Below, piece by piece: positions 1 to 10,094 of a stretch of 63,934 nucleotides of DNA. Numbering within the stretch: position 1 is the first letter of the stretch; each line of letters begins with the position of its first letter. The stretch is from Streptococcus sp. HF-1907. GTDB taxonomy: Bacteria; Bacillota; Bacilli; Lactobacillales; Streptococcaceae. The position numbers and the translations under genes are program-made. The notes under the pieces are model-generated. The model ran no database searches, was not told where the DNA came from, and saw only the letters and a list, made by a program, of their open reading frames with translations. The DNA lies in the NCBI RefSeq assembly GCF_015594605.1, contig NZ_JADNQT010000012.1:1-63934 (forward strand), given 5' to 3'.

Positions 1-218
1 CCGCTGTCTTTAAGACCTTCAAGAAATACAAATCCTACATCGCAAACGCCCTGGAGCTCCCTTATTCTAACGCCAAGCTAGAAGCCACTAACAAACTCAT
101 CAAGGACATTAAGCGTCAAGCTTTCGGATTTCGAAACTTCAAGAACTTTAAAACAAAAATTCTCATTGCTTTGAACATCAAAATAGAGAGAACCAATCTG
201 ATTCTCTCTAGATGTTAG
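1..218 (+). CDS. ISL3-family transposase, C-terminal fragment (cut by window edge)
   Basis: About 72 codons of a DDE transposase C-terminus, ending at a TAG at 216-218 with the residues LILSRC. It is nearly identical to the C-terminus of the disrupted transposase at 61831-63139. ISL3 transposases are normally about 400 residues or more, so most of the gene lies left of the window. Whether this copy is intact cannot be judged from here. It reads away from pgi, which is convergent. Confidence 0.8.
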   Translation, partial: AVFKTFKKYKSYIANALELPYSNAKLEATNKLIKDIKRQAFGFRNFKNFKTKILIALNIKIERTNLILSRC

Positions 219-251
219 TGATAAGTCAGCCACTACAGTTGACAATGAGCC
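1..251 (+). mobile_element. ISL3-family insertion sequence, 3' end only
   Basis: The left edge of the window is the right end of an ISL3-type element. Positions 1-236 match 62921-63154 of the second copy almost base for base. Past the transposase stop, the terminal bases 231-251, read on the reverse strand, begin GGCTCATTG and include CTGTAGTGG, resembling the left end of the other copy at 61710 (GGCTCTATAA...CTGTAGTGG). This is therefore taken as the right inverted repeat, ending at 251. The rest of the element lies outside the window. Confidence 0.8.
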
Positions 252-265
252 ACTTTTCCTATCTC

Positions 266-1615
266 TTAAAGACGTGAATTCAATTCTGCTGAAAGTTCTT
301 CAAATCCTGGTTTACCAAGAAGGGCGAACATGTTTTTCTTGTAAGCTTCAACACCTGGTTGGTCAAATGGGTTAACAGCGTTGAGGTAACCTGACAAACC
401 GATTGCCAATTCGAAGAAGTAGATAACATAACCTAGAGTGAAGGCATCTTGTTCTGGAAGAGTAACAAACATATTTGGTACACCACCGTCTGTGTGAGCA
501 AGAAGCACACCGTCAGTTGCTTTTTTATTAACGAAGTCAACATCTTTACCTTGGAGGTAACCAAGTCCGTCAAGATCTTCTGACAATTCAGGAATCACAA
601 CGTTTTTACGTGGTTTGTCAACACGGACAACTGTTTCAAATAAGTTACGGTTACCTTCTTGGATGTATTGACCAAGTGAGTGAAGATCTGTTGAGAAGTT
701 AGCTGATGTTGGGTAGATACCTTTTTGGTCTTTACCTTCTGATTCACCGGCCAATTGTTTCCACCATTCACCGAAATATTGAAGTGATGGTTCGTAGTTG
801 GCCAAGATTTCAGTCACATAACCTTTGCGGTAAAGAACGTTACGAACAGCTGCATATTGGTAAGCGATGTTTTCAGAAATTTTATCTGAAGTCAATTCTT
901 TACGAGCTGCGTTAGCACCTTCCATCAATTTCGTGATGTCCGCACCTGAAGCAGCAATTGGAAGCAATCCAACTGGTGTCAAAACTGAGAAACGTCCACC
1001 AACATTGTCTGGAACAACGAAAGTTTCCCATCCGTTTGCGTCAGCTTCAACTTTAACAGCACCTTTAACTTTATCAGTAGTTGCGTAGATACGCTTGTTA
1101 GCTTCTTCTTGACCGTATTTTTTAATCAAAAGTTCTTTGAAGACGCGGAAGGCAATAGCTGGTTCAGTTGTAGTTCCTGATTTAGAGATAACGTTAACTG
1201 AGAATTCTTTGTCTTGAACGTATTCAACAAGATCAGCAAGGTAAGTTGATGAAATTGAGTTACCAGCGTACAAGATTTGTGGCGCTTTACGTTCTTCGGC
1301 TGTCTGAAGGTTAGCAAAATGGTTGTTCAAGAAGTCAATAGCTGCTTTAGCACCGAGGTATGAACCACCGATACCGATAACAACAAGCACTTCGCTGTCT
1401 GATTTAATTTTTTCTGCTGCTTTAAGGATGCGAGCAAATTCTTCTTTATCGTAGTCTTCTGGAAGGTTAACCCATCCCAAGAAGTCTGAACCTGGTCCAG
1501 TTCCTTCACGCAACATTTTGTCTGCTGCTGAAACTTGAACTTGAAGGTAATCCAATTCGTGTGGTACAACGAATTGATCTAGTACTTTTGAGTAGTCAAA
1601 TTGAATATGTGACAT
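266..1615 (-). CDS. pgi: Glucose-6-phosphate isomerase
   Basis: Cytosolic isomerase interconverting glucose-6-phosphate and fructose-6-phosphate, the second step of glycolysis. At 449 residues it has the usual length of Firmicutes Pgi. The N-terminal SIS fold shows GIGGSYLG at residues 81-88, a serine-rich phosphate-binding stretch [10 protein letters not shown] near 145, the signature-like [11 protein letters not shown] near 210, and a C-terminal helix with NPFDQPGVE and the catalytic-type lysine region near 420-430. The start ATG at 1615 follows AAGGAGCT. It is a single gene, convergent with the IS on its 3' side; a catabolite-response-like palindrome lies upstream at 1657-1670. Confidence 0.97.
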   Translation of the reverse strand: MSHIQFDYSKVLDQFVVPHELDYLQVQVSAADKMLREGTGPGSDFLGWVNLPEDYDKEEFARILKAAEKIKSDSEVLVVIGIGGSYLGAKAAIDFLNNHFANLQTAEERKAPQILYAGNSISSTYLADLVEYVQDKEFSVNVISKSGTTTEPAIAFRVFKELLIKKYGQEEANKRIYATTDKVKGAVKVEADANGWETFVVPDNVGGRFSVLTPVGLLPIAASGADITKLMEGANAARKELTSDKISENIAYQYAAVRNVLYRKGYVTEILANYEPSLQYFGEWWKQLAGESEGKDQKGIYPTSANFSTDLHSLGQYIQEGNRNLFETVVRVDKPRKNVVIPELSEDLDGLGYLQGKDVDFVNKKATDGVLLAHTDGGVPNMFVTLPEQDAFTLGYVIYFFELAIGLSGYLNAVNPFDQPGVEAYKKNMFALLGKPGFEELSAELNSRL

Positions 1616-1656
1616 GATAAGCTCCTTATAGTAAGATACAGTTTGTCACAATATAT

Positions 1657-1670
1657 AGAAAGCGTTTTCT
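1657..1670. promoter_or_regulatory. cre-like site upstream of pgi
   Basis: AGAAAGCGTTTTCT is a near-palindrome centred on CG and fits the CcpA cre pattern with about one mismatch. It lies about 45 bp before the pgi start. Carbon-catabolite control of pgi is an inference; no convincing -35 could be paired with the TATATT-like -10 at 1650-1655. Confidence 0.45.
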
Positions 1671-1882
1671 GTATATTCTAATAAACTGTTCACTTTTAAA
1701 AAAATGTTCTCTCTTATATTACTCTTTTATAGCTATTTTTTCAAGGCTTTTGACAGCTTTTTCATTATTTAAAAGCGTTACCACAATTTCCGAAAATTTT
1801 CATAAACTTTGCATAGCTTACAATTACTTTCTGAAACATTTTCATCATCCTATAATTCGTAAAAGTCGAAAGAAACAGAAAA

Positions 1883-1957
1883 AGAGCACACACCTGACAT
1901 CGCTTAGGGCTGCTGGATTCCTCCCCTGACCCGCTTCACGCACAGATGTTGCTCCGT
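1883..1957 (-). ncRNA. ffs: Small signal recognition particle RNA (4.5S-like scRNA)
   Basis: The reverse strand carries the domain IV core of SRP RNA: GGTCAGGGGAGGAATC followed by CAGCAGCC, equivalent to the conserved GGTCAGGTCCGGAAGGAAGCAGCC of E. coli 4.5S. It is flanked by complementary arms (GGAGCAAC...GTGTGCTC), giving a small Firmicutes-type hairpin RNA. It binds Ffh for co-translational targeting to the membrane. It is followed by a T-rich stretch (CTCTTTTTCTG) and preceded by a good promoter. Exact ends are estimated. Confidence 0.9.
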
Positions 1958-1963
1958 TAATTA

Positions 1964-1990
1964 TTATAGCATATGCCATGAAAATTGCAA
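1964..1990 (-). promoter_or_regulatory. Promoter of the SRP RNA
   Basis: On the reverse strand a TTGCAA (-35) at 1985-1990 and a perfect TATAAT (-10) at 1964-1969 are separated by about 15-16 bp. They end 7-8 bp before the inferred 5' end of the SRP RNA. Confidence 0.7.
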
Positions 1991-2000
1991 GTTAAAATTT

Positions 2001-2225
2001 TCAGCTTGCATGGCTAGTCAAGTGCCAATGCCCACAGATAGGGCACTGGTAAGCTCTAGCCAAGCGCTTGTCACTTCTCTTGCCCTTCTTCCACCAATCA
2101 TCATCATGCCATTGACGCGAAATAAAGAGCATAGCTGACAATCTGTCCTGATAGGACGCCTTGCCACTAGGACAAACCTTCAAGCGACTTGCTTTGATTT
2201 TTTGAGAATGATGGGAATGGCTCAT
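2001..2225 (-). CDS. Small conserved-type protein with a Zn-ribbon-like CPICGHWH motif
   Basis: A 74-residue basic protein, not recognised by name. It begins MSHSHHSQK, has two N-terminal cysteine/histidine clusters, and ends YQCPICGHWHLTSHAS, a CxxC followed by HxH that could bind one zinc ion. It follows tadA by about 17 bp in the same direction with a GGGAG-type ribosome site, so it is probably co-transcribed with tadA. The SRP RNA promoter begins within its last codons. A role in RNA or metal binding would be speculation. Confidence 0.7.
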   Translation of the reverse strand: MSHSHHSQKIKASRLKVCPSGKASYQDRLSAMLFISRQWHDDDWWKKGKRSDKRLARAYQCPICGHWHLTSHAS

Positions 2226-2242
2226 GACAACTCCCTCTAGCC

Positions 2243-2713
2243 TTATTTTTGGCGACGTTTCCTAAAGAAATCCTGCATAATCTGAGCACAATTGGCTTCC
2301 AGCACACCTGTTTCCACCTCAACACGGTGATTAAGACGGCTATCGGTCAAAATATCATAGAGACTACCAGCACCGCCGAACTTAGCATTTTTAGCCCCAT
2401 AGATGACCTGTGAGATACGGGCAAGCCCAATAGCTCCGCTACACATGACACAAGGTTCAATGGTAACAAAAAGTGTCGAGTCTAACAGACGCCAGTTACC
2501 CACCGTCTCATTAGCTTGGTTGATAGCCATGATTTCGGCATGGAGAATAGCCTTATTCTCCTCCTCGCGAGCATTGTGACCGCGTCCAACAATCTGTCCG
2601 TCCTTGACAATGACGCAACCGATAGGAATTTCTTCCTTTTCTAATGAACGCTGAGCTTCTTTAAGTGCCTCAGACATGAAAAATTCTTTTTCTTCTTGGG
2701 TGAATTCCTGCAT
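2243..2713 (-). CDS. tadA: tRNA-specific adenosine deaminase (A34 to I34)
   Basis: Zinc-dependent deaminase converting adenosine 34 of tRNA-Arg(ACG) to inosine, needed for CGN decoding. The 156-residue product shows the cytidine/deoxycytidylate deaminase signature HAEIMAI (zinc His and catalytic Glu, near residues 55-61) and PCVMCSGAI (two zinc cysteines, near 86-94). An in-frame upstream ATG at 2734 exists, but the start at 2713 (MQEFTQEEKEFF) is preferred. It overlaps the stop of the preceding MBL gene as TAATG, a typical translational-coupling arrangement, and matches the usual family N-terminus. Confidence 0.95.
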   Translation of the reverse strand: MQEFTQEEKEFFMSEALKEAQRSLEKEEIPIGCVIVKDGQIVGRGHNAREEENKAILHAEIMAINQANETVGNWRLLDSTLFVTIEPCVMCSGAIGLARISQVIYGAKNAKFGGAGSLYDILTDSRLNHRVEVETGVLEANCAQIMQDFFRKRRQK

Positions 2714-3489
2714 TACAGATTCCCCAAGTCCCATGATTTATGTGGCTGAGCCAAATCAACAGAAATGCCATTGGTGTAGCTTTCAGCTTGTTTGCGAAGC
2801 ACTTCCAAGTGATTATCTGGAGCGATGCCCTCTGCTGGAAATTGTGGGACATGTGTCAGCACCAACTTCTTCACCTTAGCTGCGCTAGCGATTTGTCCCG
2901 CTTCCTTAGACGTCAAATGAGCAAAGTGATTTTCGTTGCCTTCAAAGAAATAGACATCAGCAAGGAAGAGGTCGGCACCCTTGGTGAATGGCGCAAGCTC
3001 TGGGAAATAGCCTGTATCTCCAGTGAAGACTAGGGTTTGACCTGTCTCGCGTTCCACAATGCGAAAGGCGTAACAAACCACGGGGTGAACAGTCTTGATG
3101 AAGGTCACATCAAACGGTCCAATCTGCTCGACACCATTGGTATGGTAGGCAATGCCTTGGGCAACATTTGGAAGCGTCAATTTTGAAAATTCATAAGTGT
3201 CTTCATCATGCCCGTAAACTGGCAAGATTTTTGGCTCCCAAAGGTGTTTAGGATAAAGCTGACGATAATGGTAGAAAACACCGAGGTCAGCTACATGGTC
3301 TGGATGATAGTGACTGATGATAACCGCATCCAAATCTAGAGGACTGATTTCTTTTTCAAGTTCATTGACTGCTCGACTTCCCGCATCCATAAGGAGTTGA
3401 AAGCCATTTTCTGCGGTAATTAAATAGCTGGTTGTCCCACCATCTTTGTATGGGTAACCACCCCAGCAACCAAGTGTTATTAGTTTCAT
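2713..3489 (-). CDS. Metallo-beta-lactamase-fold hydrolase
   Basis: A 258-residue MBL-fold protein. The metal-binding motif HYHPDH lies near residues 60-65, the later ligands in FTGDTGY near 158 and THVPQF near 215, consistent with a two-zinc site. It resembles the RNase Z/phosphodiesterase-like branch (YhfI type) rather than a beta-lactamase, but the substrate is unknown. It is directly upstream of tadA with a TAATG overlap, so the two are probably translated together. Start ATG at 3489 follows AGAAGGTATTCCT. Confidence 0.85.
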   Translation of the reverse strand: MKLITLGCWGGYPYKDGGTTSYLITAENGFQLLMDAGSRAVNELEKEISPLDLDAVIISHYHPDHVADLGVFYHYRQLYPKHLWEPKILPVYGHDEDTYEFSKLTLPNVAQGIAYHTNGVEQIGPFDVTFIKTVHPVVCYAFRIVERETGQTLVFTGDTGYFPELAPFTKGADLFLADVYFFEGNENHFAHLTSKEAGQIASAAKVKKLVLTHVPQFPAEGIAPDNHLEVLRKQAESYTNGISVDLAQPHKSWDLGNL

Positions 3490-3598
3490 AGGAATACCTT
3501 CTTTGTTTTATACTCTTTTTATTATATCAAATCGAAAGGGATTTTTCTGATTTGAGGTGATAAAAAGAAACCTAAACAGCGTCCAGATTTCTCTTCTA

Positions 3599-4825
<1,227 letters not shown>

Positions 4826-4883
4826 TTAATCCTTTACGATTTTACCAAAAAAATAGGCTCTTGTCATGCTCACAAGCCAACTG

Positions 4884-4892
4884 TGGTATAAT
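4884..4892 (+). promoter_or_regulatory. Extended -10 promoter of the DUF975 gene
   Basis: TGGTATAAT is an extended -10 element. The nearest -35-like hexamer, TTGTCA at 4861-4866, sits 20 bp upstream, which is too far for optimal use, so the extended -10 probably carries the promoter. A GGAGGA ribosome site follows at 4910-4915. Confidence 0.6.
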
Positions 4893-4918
4893 AAGTTATC
4901 ATCTCTTTTGGAGGATTT

Positions 4919-5674
4919 ATGACCATTTCAGACATCAAAGCTCAGGCTCGCGCAGTACTCAGAGGCTTGAGCGGTAAATACGCTTTATTTTGCCTACCGA
5001 TTTTATTAACCATCTTGACCGCTGGTCTATCAGTGTATCAAACCCTGCTGGATCTGGGAGGAATCCAAGTGAGAGTGTCTGCCAGCTACTCACCGCTATT
5101 GATTAGCTATCTGCTTGATTTCTTTGTCTTATCTGTTAGCTTCATCATGCTTGATGTGATTCGTCATCAACGTCAGACAGTTCAATTTACGGATAATACT
5201 TACGCATTCAACCGAGCTATTTTTATGAAATTGCTGGTACTTCTAGTTTTGCGGTGGATTTACCTTTTCCTACTCAGTCTGCTTCCCGCCTTTGGCTTTT
5301 TGTTGGTGGGACTTGGGACTTACTTGCTAGGGAATACCATTACTCTGACTGCGATTATTCTCCTGGTTATAGGCATTTTAGTGACCGTCATTGGTCTGAC
5401 AATCGTCATTCAACGCCAATACGCTTACAGCATGGCGCCATATCTACTCTATGACCATTTGGAAGACAATCGTTATTCCAGCGCACGCGCTATTTTGTCG
5501 CAAAGTGTCACCTTGATGAAGGGGAAAAAATGGAAATTCTTCCTGCTAGAACTCAGCTTCATCGGTTGGTATTTCCTTGTCCCTCTAACAATGGGACTCA
5601 TTTATTTCTATGTTTTCCCGTATAACACAACAGCCCACCTTATCTTCTATAATCAGTTGGTTGCAGATAACTAA
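4919..5674 (+). CDS. DUF975 family polytopic membrane protein
   Basis: A 251-residue integral membrane protein with about five to six hydrophobic segments. The N-terminus (MTISDIKAQARAVLRG) and the C-terminal block, with KGKKWKFFLLELSFIGW near 200-215 and a following PYNTTAHLIFY, are the hallmarks of the DUF975 family common in Firmicutes. Function is unknown. It is the only plus-strand gene between tgt and perR, with its own extended -10 promoter and terminator. Confidence 0.85.
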   Translation: MTISDIKAQARAVLRGLSGKYALFCLPILLTILTAGLSVYQTLLDLGGIQVRVSASYSPLLISYLLDFFVLSVSFIMLDVIRHQRQTVQFTDNTYAFNRAIFMKLLVLLVLRWIYLFLLSLLPAFGFLLVGLGTYLLGNTITLTAIILLVIGILVTVIGLTIVIQRQYAYSMAPYLLYDHLEDNRYSSARAILSQSVTLMKGKKWKFFLLELSFIGWYFLVPLTMGLIYFYVFPYNTTAHLIFYNQLVADN

Positions 5675-5683
5675 CATAACTAG

Positions 5684-5709
5684 CACTTCGTTTACGCGAA
5701 GTGTTTTTT
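5684..5709 (+). terminator. Rho-independent terminator after the DUF975 gene
   Basis: A perfect 7-bp stem, CACTTCG / CGAAGTG, with a 6-nt loop followed by six T residues. Confidence 0.85.
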
Positions 5710-5713
5710 GATA

Positions 5714-5746
5714 TAAAAAGAGGTTTGGAACCTTGATTCCAAACCC
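5714..5746 (-). terminator. Terminator of perR
   Basis: On the reverse strand GGTTTGGAA / TTCCAAACC form a 9-bp stem followed by TCTTTTTAT. It lies just after the perR stop and faces the opposite terminator at 5684-5709. Confidence 0.85.
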
Positions 5747-5748
5747 TC

Positions 5749-6219
5749 CTATAATATTTTAACCTGTTTAGCCTGACATTCTGGACAGATGCCGTAAGCC
5801 AACAATTGAACTTTAGTGATTTCAAATTGTGTTTGTTGGTGAGCCTCTTTGGCAATATCGAGAAGGTCAACATCCATGAAGTCAACGATTTTACCACAAG
5901 ATTCACAGACGATATTGACATGTTGGTGTCCCATAAAGTCATAGTAGGTTGTGCTGTCATTACTGATTTTCAGCTCAGCCACAAAACCTTCTTCAACCAA
6001 GACTTTTAGGTTGTTATAGACCGTTGCTAGGCTCATGCCCGGAAATTTGGGCAAAAGGTCATGGTAAATCTTTTCAGCGCTGGGGTGCTCGGTACTTTTG
6101 ACCATGTAAGCAACGATGGCTTTTCGCGTTTCCGTAATACGAATGTGTTTGTCTCTCAGATGCTCTAGGACATTTTCATAGGCATCTAAGGCTTGGTGAT
6201 TGTGTGAATGAATGTCCAT
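5749..6219 (-). CDS. perR: Peroxide-responsive Fur-family repressor PerR
   Basis: Metal-dependent repressor of the oxidative-stress regulon. The 156-residue protein starts MDIHSHN, close to the streptococcal PerR N-terminus as I remember it. It has a winged helix (near 30-90), the regulatory-metal site region HQHVNIVC near 101-108, and two structural-zinc CxxC pairs, CESCG (near 108) and CPECQ (near 148). An in-frame ATG at 6273 exists, but 6219 is preferred because it follows AAAGGAGCCCT directly. It is the only Fur homologue in the window. Confidence 0.9.
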   Translation of the reverse strand: MDIHSHNHQALDAYENVLEHLRDKHIRITETRKAIVAYMVKSTEHPSAEKIYHDLLPKFPGMSLATVYNNLKVLVEEGFVAELKISNDSTTYYDFMGHQHVNIVCESCGKIVDFMDVDLLDIAKEAHQQTQFEITKVQLLAYGICPECQAKQVKIL

Positions 6220-6304
6220 AGGGCTCCTTTCTACAACACTTTCCTCGTTTTTAGTAGGTTTATTATACCACAAATTCTCCCTACTTGCCTATTGGGACGC
6301 CTTC

Positions 6305-6739
6305 TCACTGAGCAGAGAGGTTGCGGTACTCGATTTTGAGGCACTTGTTCATGACAATATGCTGACGCCCTGCAGCGCGGAGGATTTCTTCAGCTTCTTG
6401 ACTTTCTAAGCCTAATTGTGCCCAGAAAACATCAGCATCAGTCTTTAAAAAATCACGCGCCACATCAGGCAAGAACTCGCTGCGCCTAAAAACATCAACG
6501 ATATCCATATGAACAGGCACATCTCGCAATGAAGCGTAAGCCATTTCCCCTAAAATCTCCTGACCAGCTAACTTAGGGTTGACGGGAATAATGGTGAAAC
6601 CTGCTGACTGAAGGACCTTGGCCACACCATAGGCTGCTGAGTCTTCGCGGTTGGATAGCCCAACGACAGCGATGGTTTTAGCATTTTGGATGTAGTCACG
6701 GATGACAGATGGACTGGGATTTTGAAATGAATAAGTCAT
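6305..6739 (-). CDS. CoA-binding domain protein (YccU-like)
   Basis: A 144-residue single-domain Rossmann-fold protein of the CoA_binding_2 type. The nucleotide-binding start IAVVGLSNREDSAAYGVA lies near residues 22-40, followed by IIPVNPKLAGQEILGE (near 52-67), the typical arrangement of the succinyl-CoA-synthetase alpha-like CoA-binding fold without the ligase part. Its physiological role is unknown. It is followed (upstream on the same strand) by the EntA-like gene, 27 bp away. Confidence 0.85.
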   Translation of the reverse strand: MTYSFQNPSPSVIRDYIQNAKTIAVVGLSNREDSAAYGVAKVLQSAGFTIIPVNPKLAGQEILGEMAYASLRDVPVHMDIVDVFRRSEFLPDVARDFLKTDADVFWAQLGLESQEAEEILRAAGRQHIVMNKCLKIEYRNLSAQ

Positions 6740-6766
6740 AGGAATTCCTTTCTAGTAGCGCAAATG

Positions 6767-7066
6767 CTACTTTCCTGATGCTAGAAAGCCCAAGTAGACC
6801 AAAGACCAGAACTTTTGGTCATTGGCTGGTCGAGTCATGGCTTTGAGGTAAAGTTCCTCTGCAACTGGCTTAGACATGATTCGCTTGATGGCATAAGGGC
6901 GGAGGTAGCCGAGGAGAAGATTGAAGACCGGCAAGACATCATCGCCGTGCTCAATCTTATTCTTAGCATTCACAAGTAAATCACGTTCCTCCTGAGTCAC
7001 CTCAGGATTCAAAATCAAGTTGTAAAGAACCTCTAAAGGTTCTTTGATATCGATAGCTGGTTGCAT
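6767..7066 (-). CDS. EntA-immunity-like small helical protein
   Basis: A 99-residue, probably all-helical protein. The segment VLYNLILNPEVTQEERDL, followed by a block ending ELYLKAM, resembles the four-helix enterocin A immunity family, whose members protect producers from pediocin-like bacteriocins. No bacteriocin precursor or ABC exporter is adjacent, so it would be an orphan immunity gene. It lies between polA and the CoA-binding gene on the same strand. Family assignment is from recalled consensus and only moderately certain. Confidence 0.55.
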   Translation of the reverse strand: MQPAIDIKEPLEVLYNLILNPEVTQEERDLLVNAKNKIEHGDDVLPVFNLLLGYLRPYAIKRIMSKPVAEELYLKAMTRPANDQKFWSLVYLGFLASGK

Positions 7067-7389
7067 GGGAGTCCTTTCCTTGGTTGCCAGTTTTTTTTGA
7101 GGGGGAGTATTAAAGTTGGTTCAAGGGTTGATTGGCAGTTGATTGCGTCGTTACGTGACTTGCTACCAGCCTAATCAACTGTGCGGAGGTCCTAGTAAAG
7201 CAGTCCAATGGACTGCTTTAGCCCGAGCCTGAAAATTCTAAAACGAAGGGGAGGTTTGCTTCGCAAGCCTTCCTGTCCTTGTACGCAGTAGGCTGTGGGC
7301 GAATGACAGCAGCGCTTCGCGACTTGTCACTAGCCTCACATCCCTTGCGGGGGCACTAAGACGAAATCACAGATTTCTGTAGTGCTCCC
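7067..7389. repeat. Repeat-rich gap between the EntA-like gene and polA
   Basis: No gene is seen. The gap is a mosaic. Positions 7166-7183 (TCAACTGTGCGGAGGT) recur at 16734-16749. Positions 7194-7240 hold a hairpin (AAAGCAGTCC-aat-GGACTGCTTT) followed by CCCGAGCCTG, a diverged copy of the dispersed hairpin element also found at 12297, 15061 and 62500. The right part (GGGGGCACTAAGACGAAATC...GATTTCTGTAGTGCTCCC) looks like a degraded relative of the element at 16745-16800. Confidence 0.7.
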
Positions 7390-10035
7390 TCATTTAGCTT
7401 CATACCATGTTTCTCCATCATTTTCGTCGGCGATGAGTGGGACTGATAGTTGGATGGCTGATTGCATGGTGTCGGTGACTAGTTTTTTGATGGCTGCTAG
7501 TTCTACTTTTGGTACTTCTAGGACGATTTCATCGTGCACTTGGAGGAGCATTTTCGCTTCGTAGCCACCTTCTTCTAGGGCCTTGTCTAGGTTAATCATA
7601 GCGATTTTAAGGATATCGGCTGCGCTTCCCTGAATTGGCGAGTTAATGGCTGTGCGCTCCGCAAAGTTGCGAATGTTGAAATTACGAGAATTGATATCCG
7701 GTAATTCACGACGGCGGTGGAAGAGTGTCTCCACATAGCCCTTATCCTTAGCTTCACGGACAACGGTTTCCATGTAATTTTTGATACCATGGTAGCGTTC
7801 AAAATAGGTGTCAATGTACTGTTTAGCCAATTTACGTGGAATACCGAGGTTATTTGCCAAACCAAAATCTGAAATACCGTAGACGATACCGAAGTTAACG
7901 GCCTTGGCATTACGGCGGTCATTTGGAGTGACATCCTCAGGTTTTTCAATACCAAAGACACGCATGGCTGTTGAACTGTGAATATCAGCTCCTTCTTGGA
8001 AGGCCTTAATCAAATGCTCATCCCCAGAAATATGAGCCAGCACCCGCAATTCAATCTGTGAATAGTCAGAACTCAAAAGTACTGAATCAGCCTGCGATGG
8101 CACAAAAGCCTTACGAATAAGACGCCCTTGCTCCAAACGCACTGGAATATTCTGCAAGTTAGGATCTGCACTAGACAAGCGACCAGTCTGCGTCAAATCC
8201 TGAATATAACGGGTATGAATCTTCCCATCTTCAAGAATGAAATCCTGCAAACCAACAATGTAAGTTGACTGCAACTTAGCAATCTGGCGGTAGTCCAAAA
8301 TCTTGGTCACAAGCAGTGACATTGGCGCCAAACGCTCCAAGACATCAACAGCAGTTGAGTAGCCAGTCTTGGTTTTCTTGGTCATTTCCACTGGCAAGCC
8401 TAATTTTTCAAAAAGGAGGATTCCCAATTGTTTTGGTGAGTTGATGTTGAACTCTTCGCCTGCCAAGTCGTAGATTTCCTGCGTGAGGTTGTCGATGACT
8501 TTCTGGTTCTCCACTTCCATTTCTTGCAGGGTTTCCTTTTTGACCGTGATTCCCTGGATTTCCATTTTGGCTAGAACATCAGCCAGGGGCTGCTCCATGT
8601 CAAAGAGGAGGGATTTCTGGTCGTGCTCTGCCAATTTTTCCAAGATAGGCGCTTCAGAAGTAATGAGGACTTGGACTTTCTTGGCTAAATGGCTGAGCAG
8701 CGCTTCTTTTTCAGGGATGGCACGTTTGGCACCCTTACCGTAGACTACCTCGTCTGTCTCAAGCGGAAGACTAGTGTAGAGACGAGCGATAGTTGACAAC
8801 TCATTATCTTCTACGGTTGAAAGCAGGTACTTAGCCAGACGAGTGTCAAAGGCTGGCGCTGGCAAATCAAGACCAAGATGGCTAAGCAGAACCTTGGTAC
8901 GCTTGAAGTCATAGGTTTTGATAGGCGCAGCTAGAGCTTTTTTAAATAGGTCATCCTGCAAAAGGTCCAAGTTAGTCGTCGCATAGATAGCTTTGCTATT
9001 TCCCCAAGCAAGACCAATCATATCGGCCACATGGTAGTTATCCCCAAACATCTCCATATAATAGAAAGTGTCGTCTGCGAACATGTCAGGCGTCAAGCTG
9101 TCAGTCACTTCGGTGTAGGCTACTTCGAAAGTTTCCTGCGGTGCTGTCTGCCCAGTTAAGGCTTCTTTGAAGAGCTTGAAATCCATCTCGTCGTAGAACT
9201 TGGCTAGCGCTTCAATGTCTTTAGGTCCAGAGTAGGTGATGTCATCAAGTCCAATTGTGATTGGTGACTGGGTGTCAATGGTCGCCAAAGTCTTAGACAA
9301 GAAAGCCTGCTCCTTGTCGTTGATGAGGTTTTCTTTCATCTTAGACTTCTTCATGCCATCGATATTGTCGTAGATGCCTTCGAGAGAACCGTACTCTAAA
9401 AGCAGTTTGAGCCCAGTCTTCTCACCGATTTTGGTCACGCCAGGGATATTATCAGACTTATCTCCCATGAGGGCTTTGAGGTCAATAAACTGCGCTGGGG
9501 TAATGCCCATTTTATCCATGAGGTAGGCTGGGGTGAATTCTTCAAACTCAGCCACACCTTTTTTGGAAATTTCCACAATAGTGTTGCTGTCTGTTAATTG
9601 AATCAAGTCCTTGTCACCAGAGACAATGGTCACATCGTATTCATCCACATTTTCAGCCAGTTTATCAATGGTTCCGATGATGTCGTCAGCTTCGTATTGG
9701 TCTAATTCATAATGCTTGATACCAAGCAATTCTAGCTGTTGACGGATGTAAGGAAACTGCTCACGGAATTCATCTGGTGTCTTGGCACGTCCACCTTTGT
9801 AGTCGGCATACATCTCCGTACGGAAGGTGGTTTTACCCGCATCAAAGGCTACCAAAACATGGGTCGGTTGCACGCGCTCCAAGAGATGGTTGAGCATGAG
9901 GTGAAACCCATAAATAGCATTGGTGTGAAGACCGCTAGCATTTTTAAAACGGTCAATTTGATTGTATAGTGCAAAAAAGGCACGGAAGGCTACCGATGAG
10001 CCATCAATTAAAAGTAATTTTTTCTTGTTAGTCAT
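7390..10035 (-). CDS. polA: DNA polymerase I
   Basis: Repair and Okazaki-fragment polymerase of 881 residues. The N-terminal 5'-3' exonuclease (residues 1-290) has LLIDGSSVAFRAF and an Asp-rich centre YEADDIIG, VSGDKDLIQL and MGDKSDNIPG. A central 3'-5' exonuclease-like domain (about 310-470) lacks an obvious DEDD set, as in other Firmicutes enzymes. The family A polymerase domain shows DYSQIELRVLAHISGDEH (motif A), RRNAKAVNFGIVYG (motif B) and VHDE (motif C). The start at 10035 (MTNKKKLLL) is preferred to 10053. Its stop adjoins a repeat region. Confidence 0.97.
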   Translation of the reverse strand: MTNKKKLLLIDGSSVAFRAFFALYNQIDRFKNASGLHTNAIYGFHLMLNHLLERVQPTHVLVAFDAGKTTFRTEMYADYKGGRAKTPDEFREQFPYIRQQLELLGIKHYELDQYEADDIIGTIDKLAENVDEYDVTIVSGDKDLIQLTDSNTIVEISKKGVAEFEEFTPAYLMDKMGITPAQFIDLKALMGDKSDNIPGVTKIGEKTGLKLLLEYGSLEGIYDNIDGMKKSKMKENLINDKEQAFLSKTLATIDTQSPITIGLDDITYSGPKDIEALAKFYDEMDFKLFKEALTGQTAPQETFEVAYTEVTDSLTPDMFADDTFYYMEMFGDNYHVADMIGLAWGNSKAIYATTNLDLLQDDLFKKALAAPIKTYDFKRTKVLLSHLGLDLPAPAFDTRLAKYLLSTVEDNELSTIARLYTSLPLETDEVVYGKGAKRAIPEKEALLSHLAKKVQVLITSEAPILEKLAEHDQKSLLFDMEQPLADVLAKMEIQGITVKKETLQEMEVENQKVIDNLTQEIYDLAGEEFNINSPKQLGILLFEKLGLPVEMTKKTKTGYSTAVDVLERLAPMSLLVTKILDYRQIAKLQSTYIVGLQDFILEDGKIHTRYIQDLTQTGRLSSADPNLQNIPVRLEQGRLIRKAFVPSQADSVLLSSDYSQIELRVLAHISGDEHLIKAFQEGADIHSSTAMRVFGIEKPEDVTPNDRRNAKAVNFGIVYGISDFGLANNLGIPRKLAKQYIDTYFERYHGIKNYMETVVREAKDKGYVETLFHRRRELPDINSRNFNIRNFAERTAINSPIQGSAADILKIAMINLDKALEEGGYEAKMLLQVHDEIVLEVPKVELAAIKKLVTDTMQSAIQLSVPLIADENDGETWYEAK

Positions 10036-10094
10036 GCTTTTATTATAACACAAGCCCTTGTGAAATAAGGGATTTTAACCCCAAAAGACAATCT

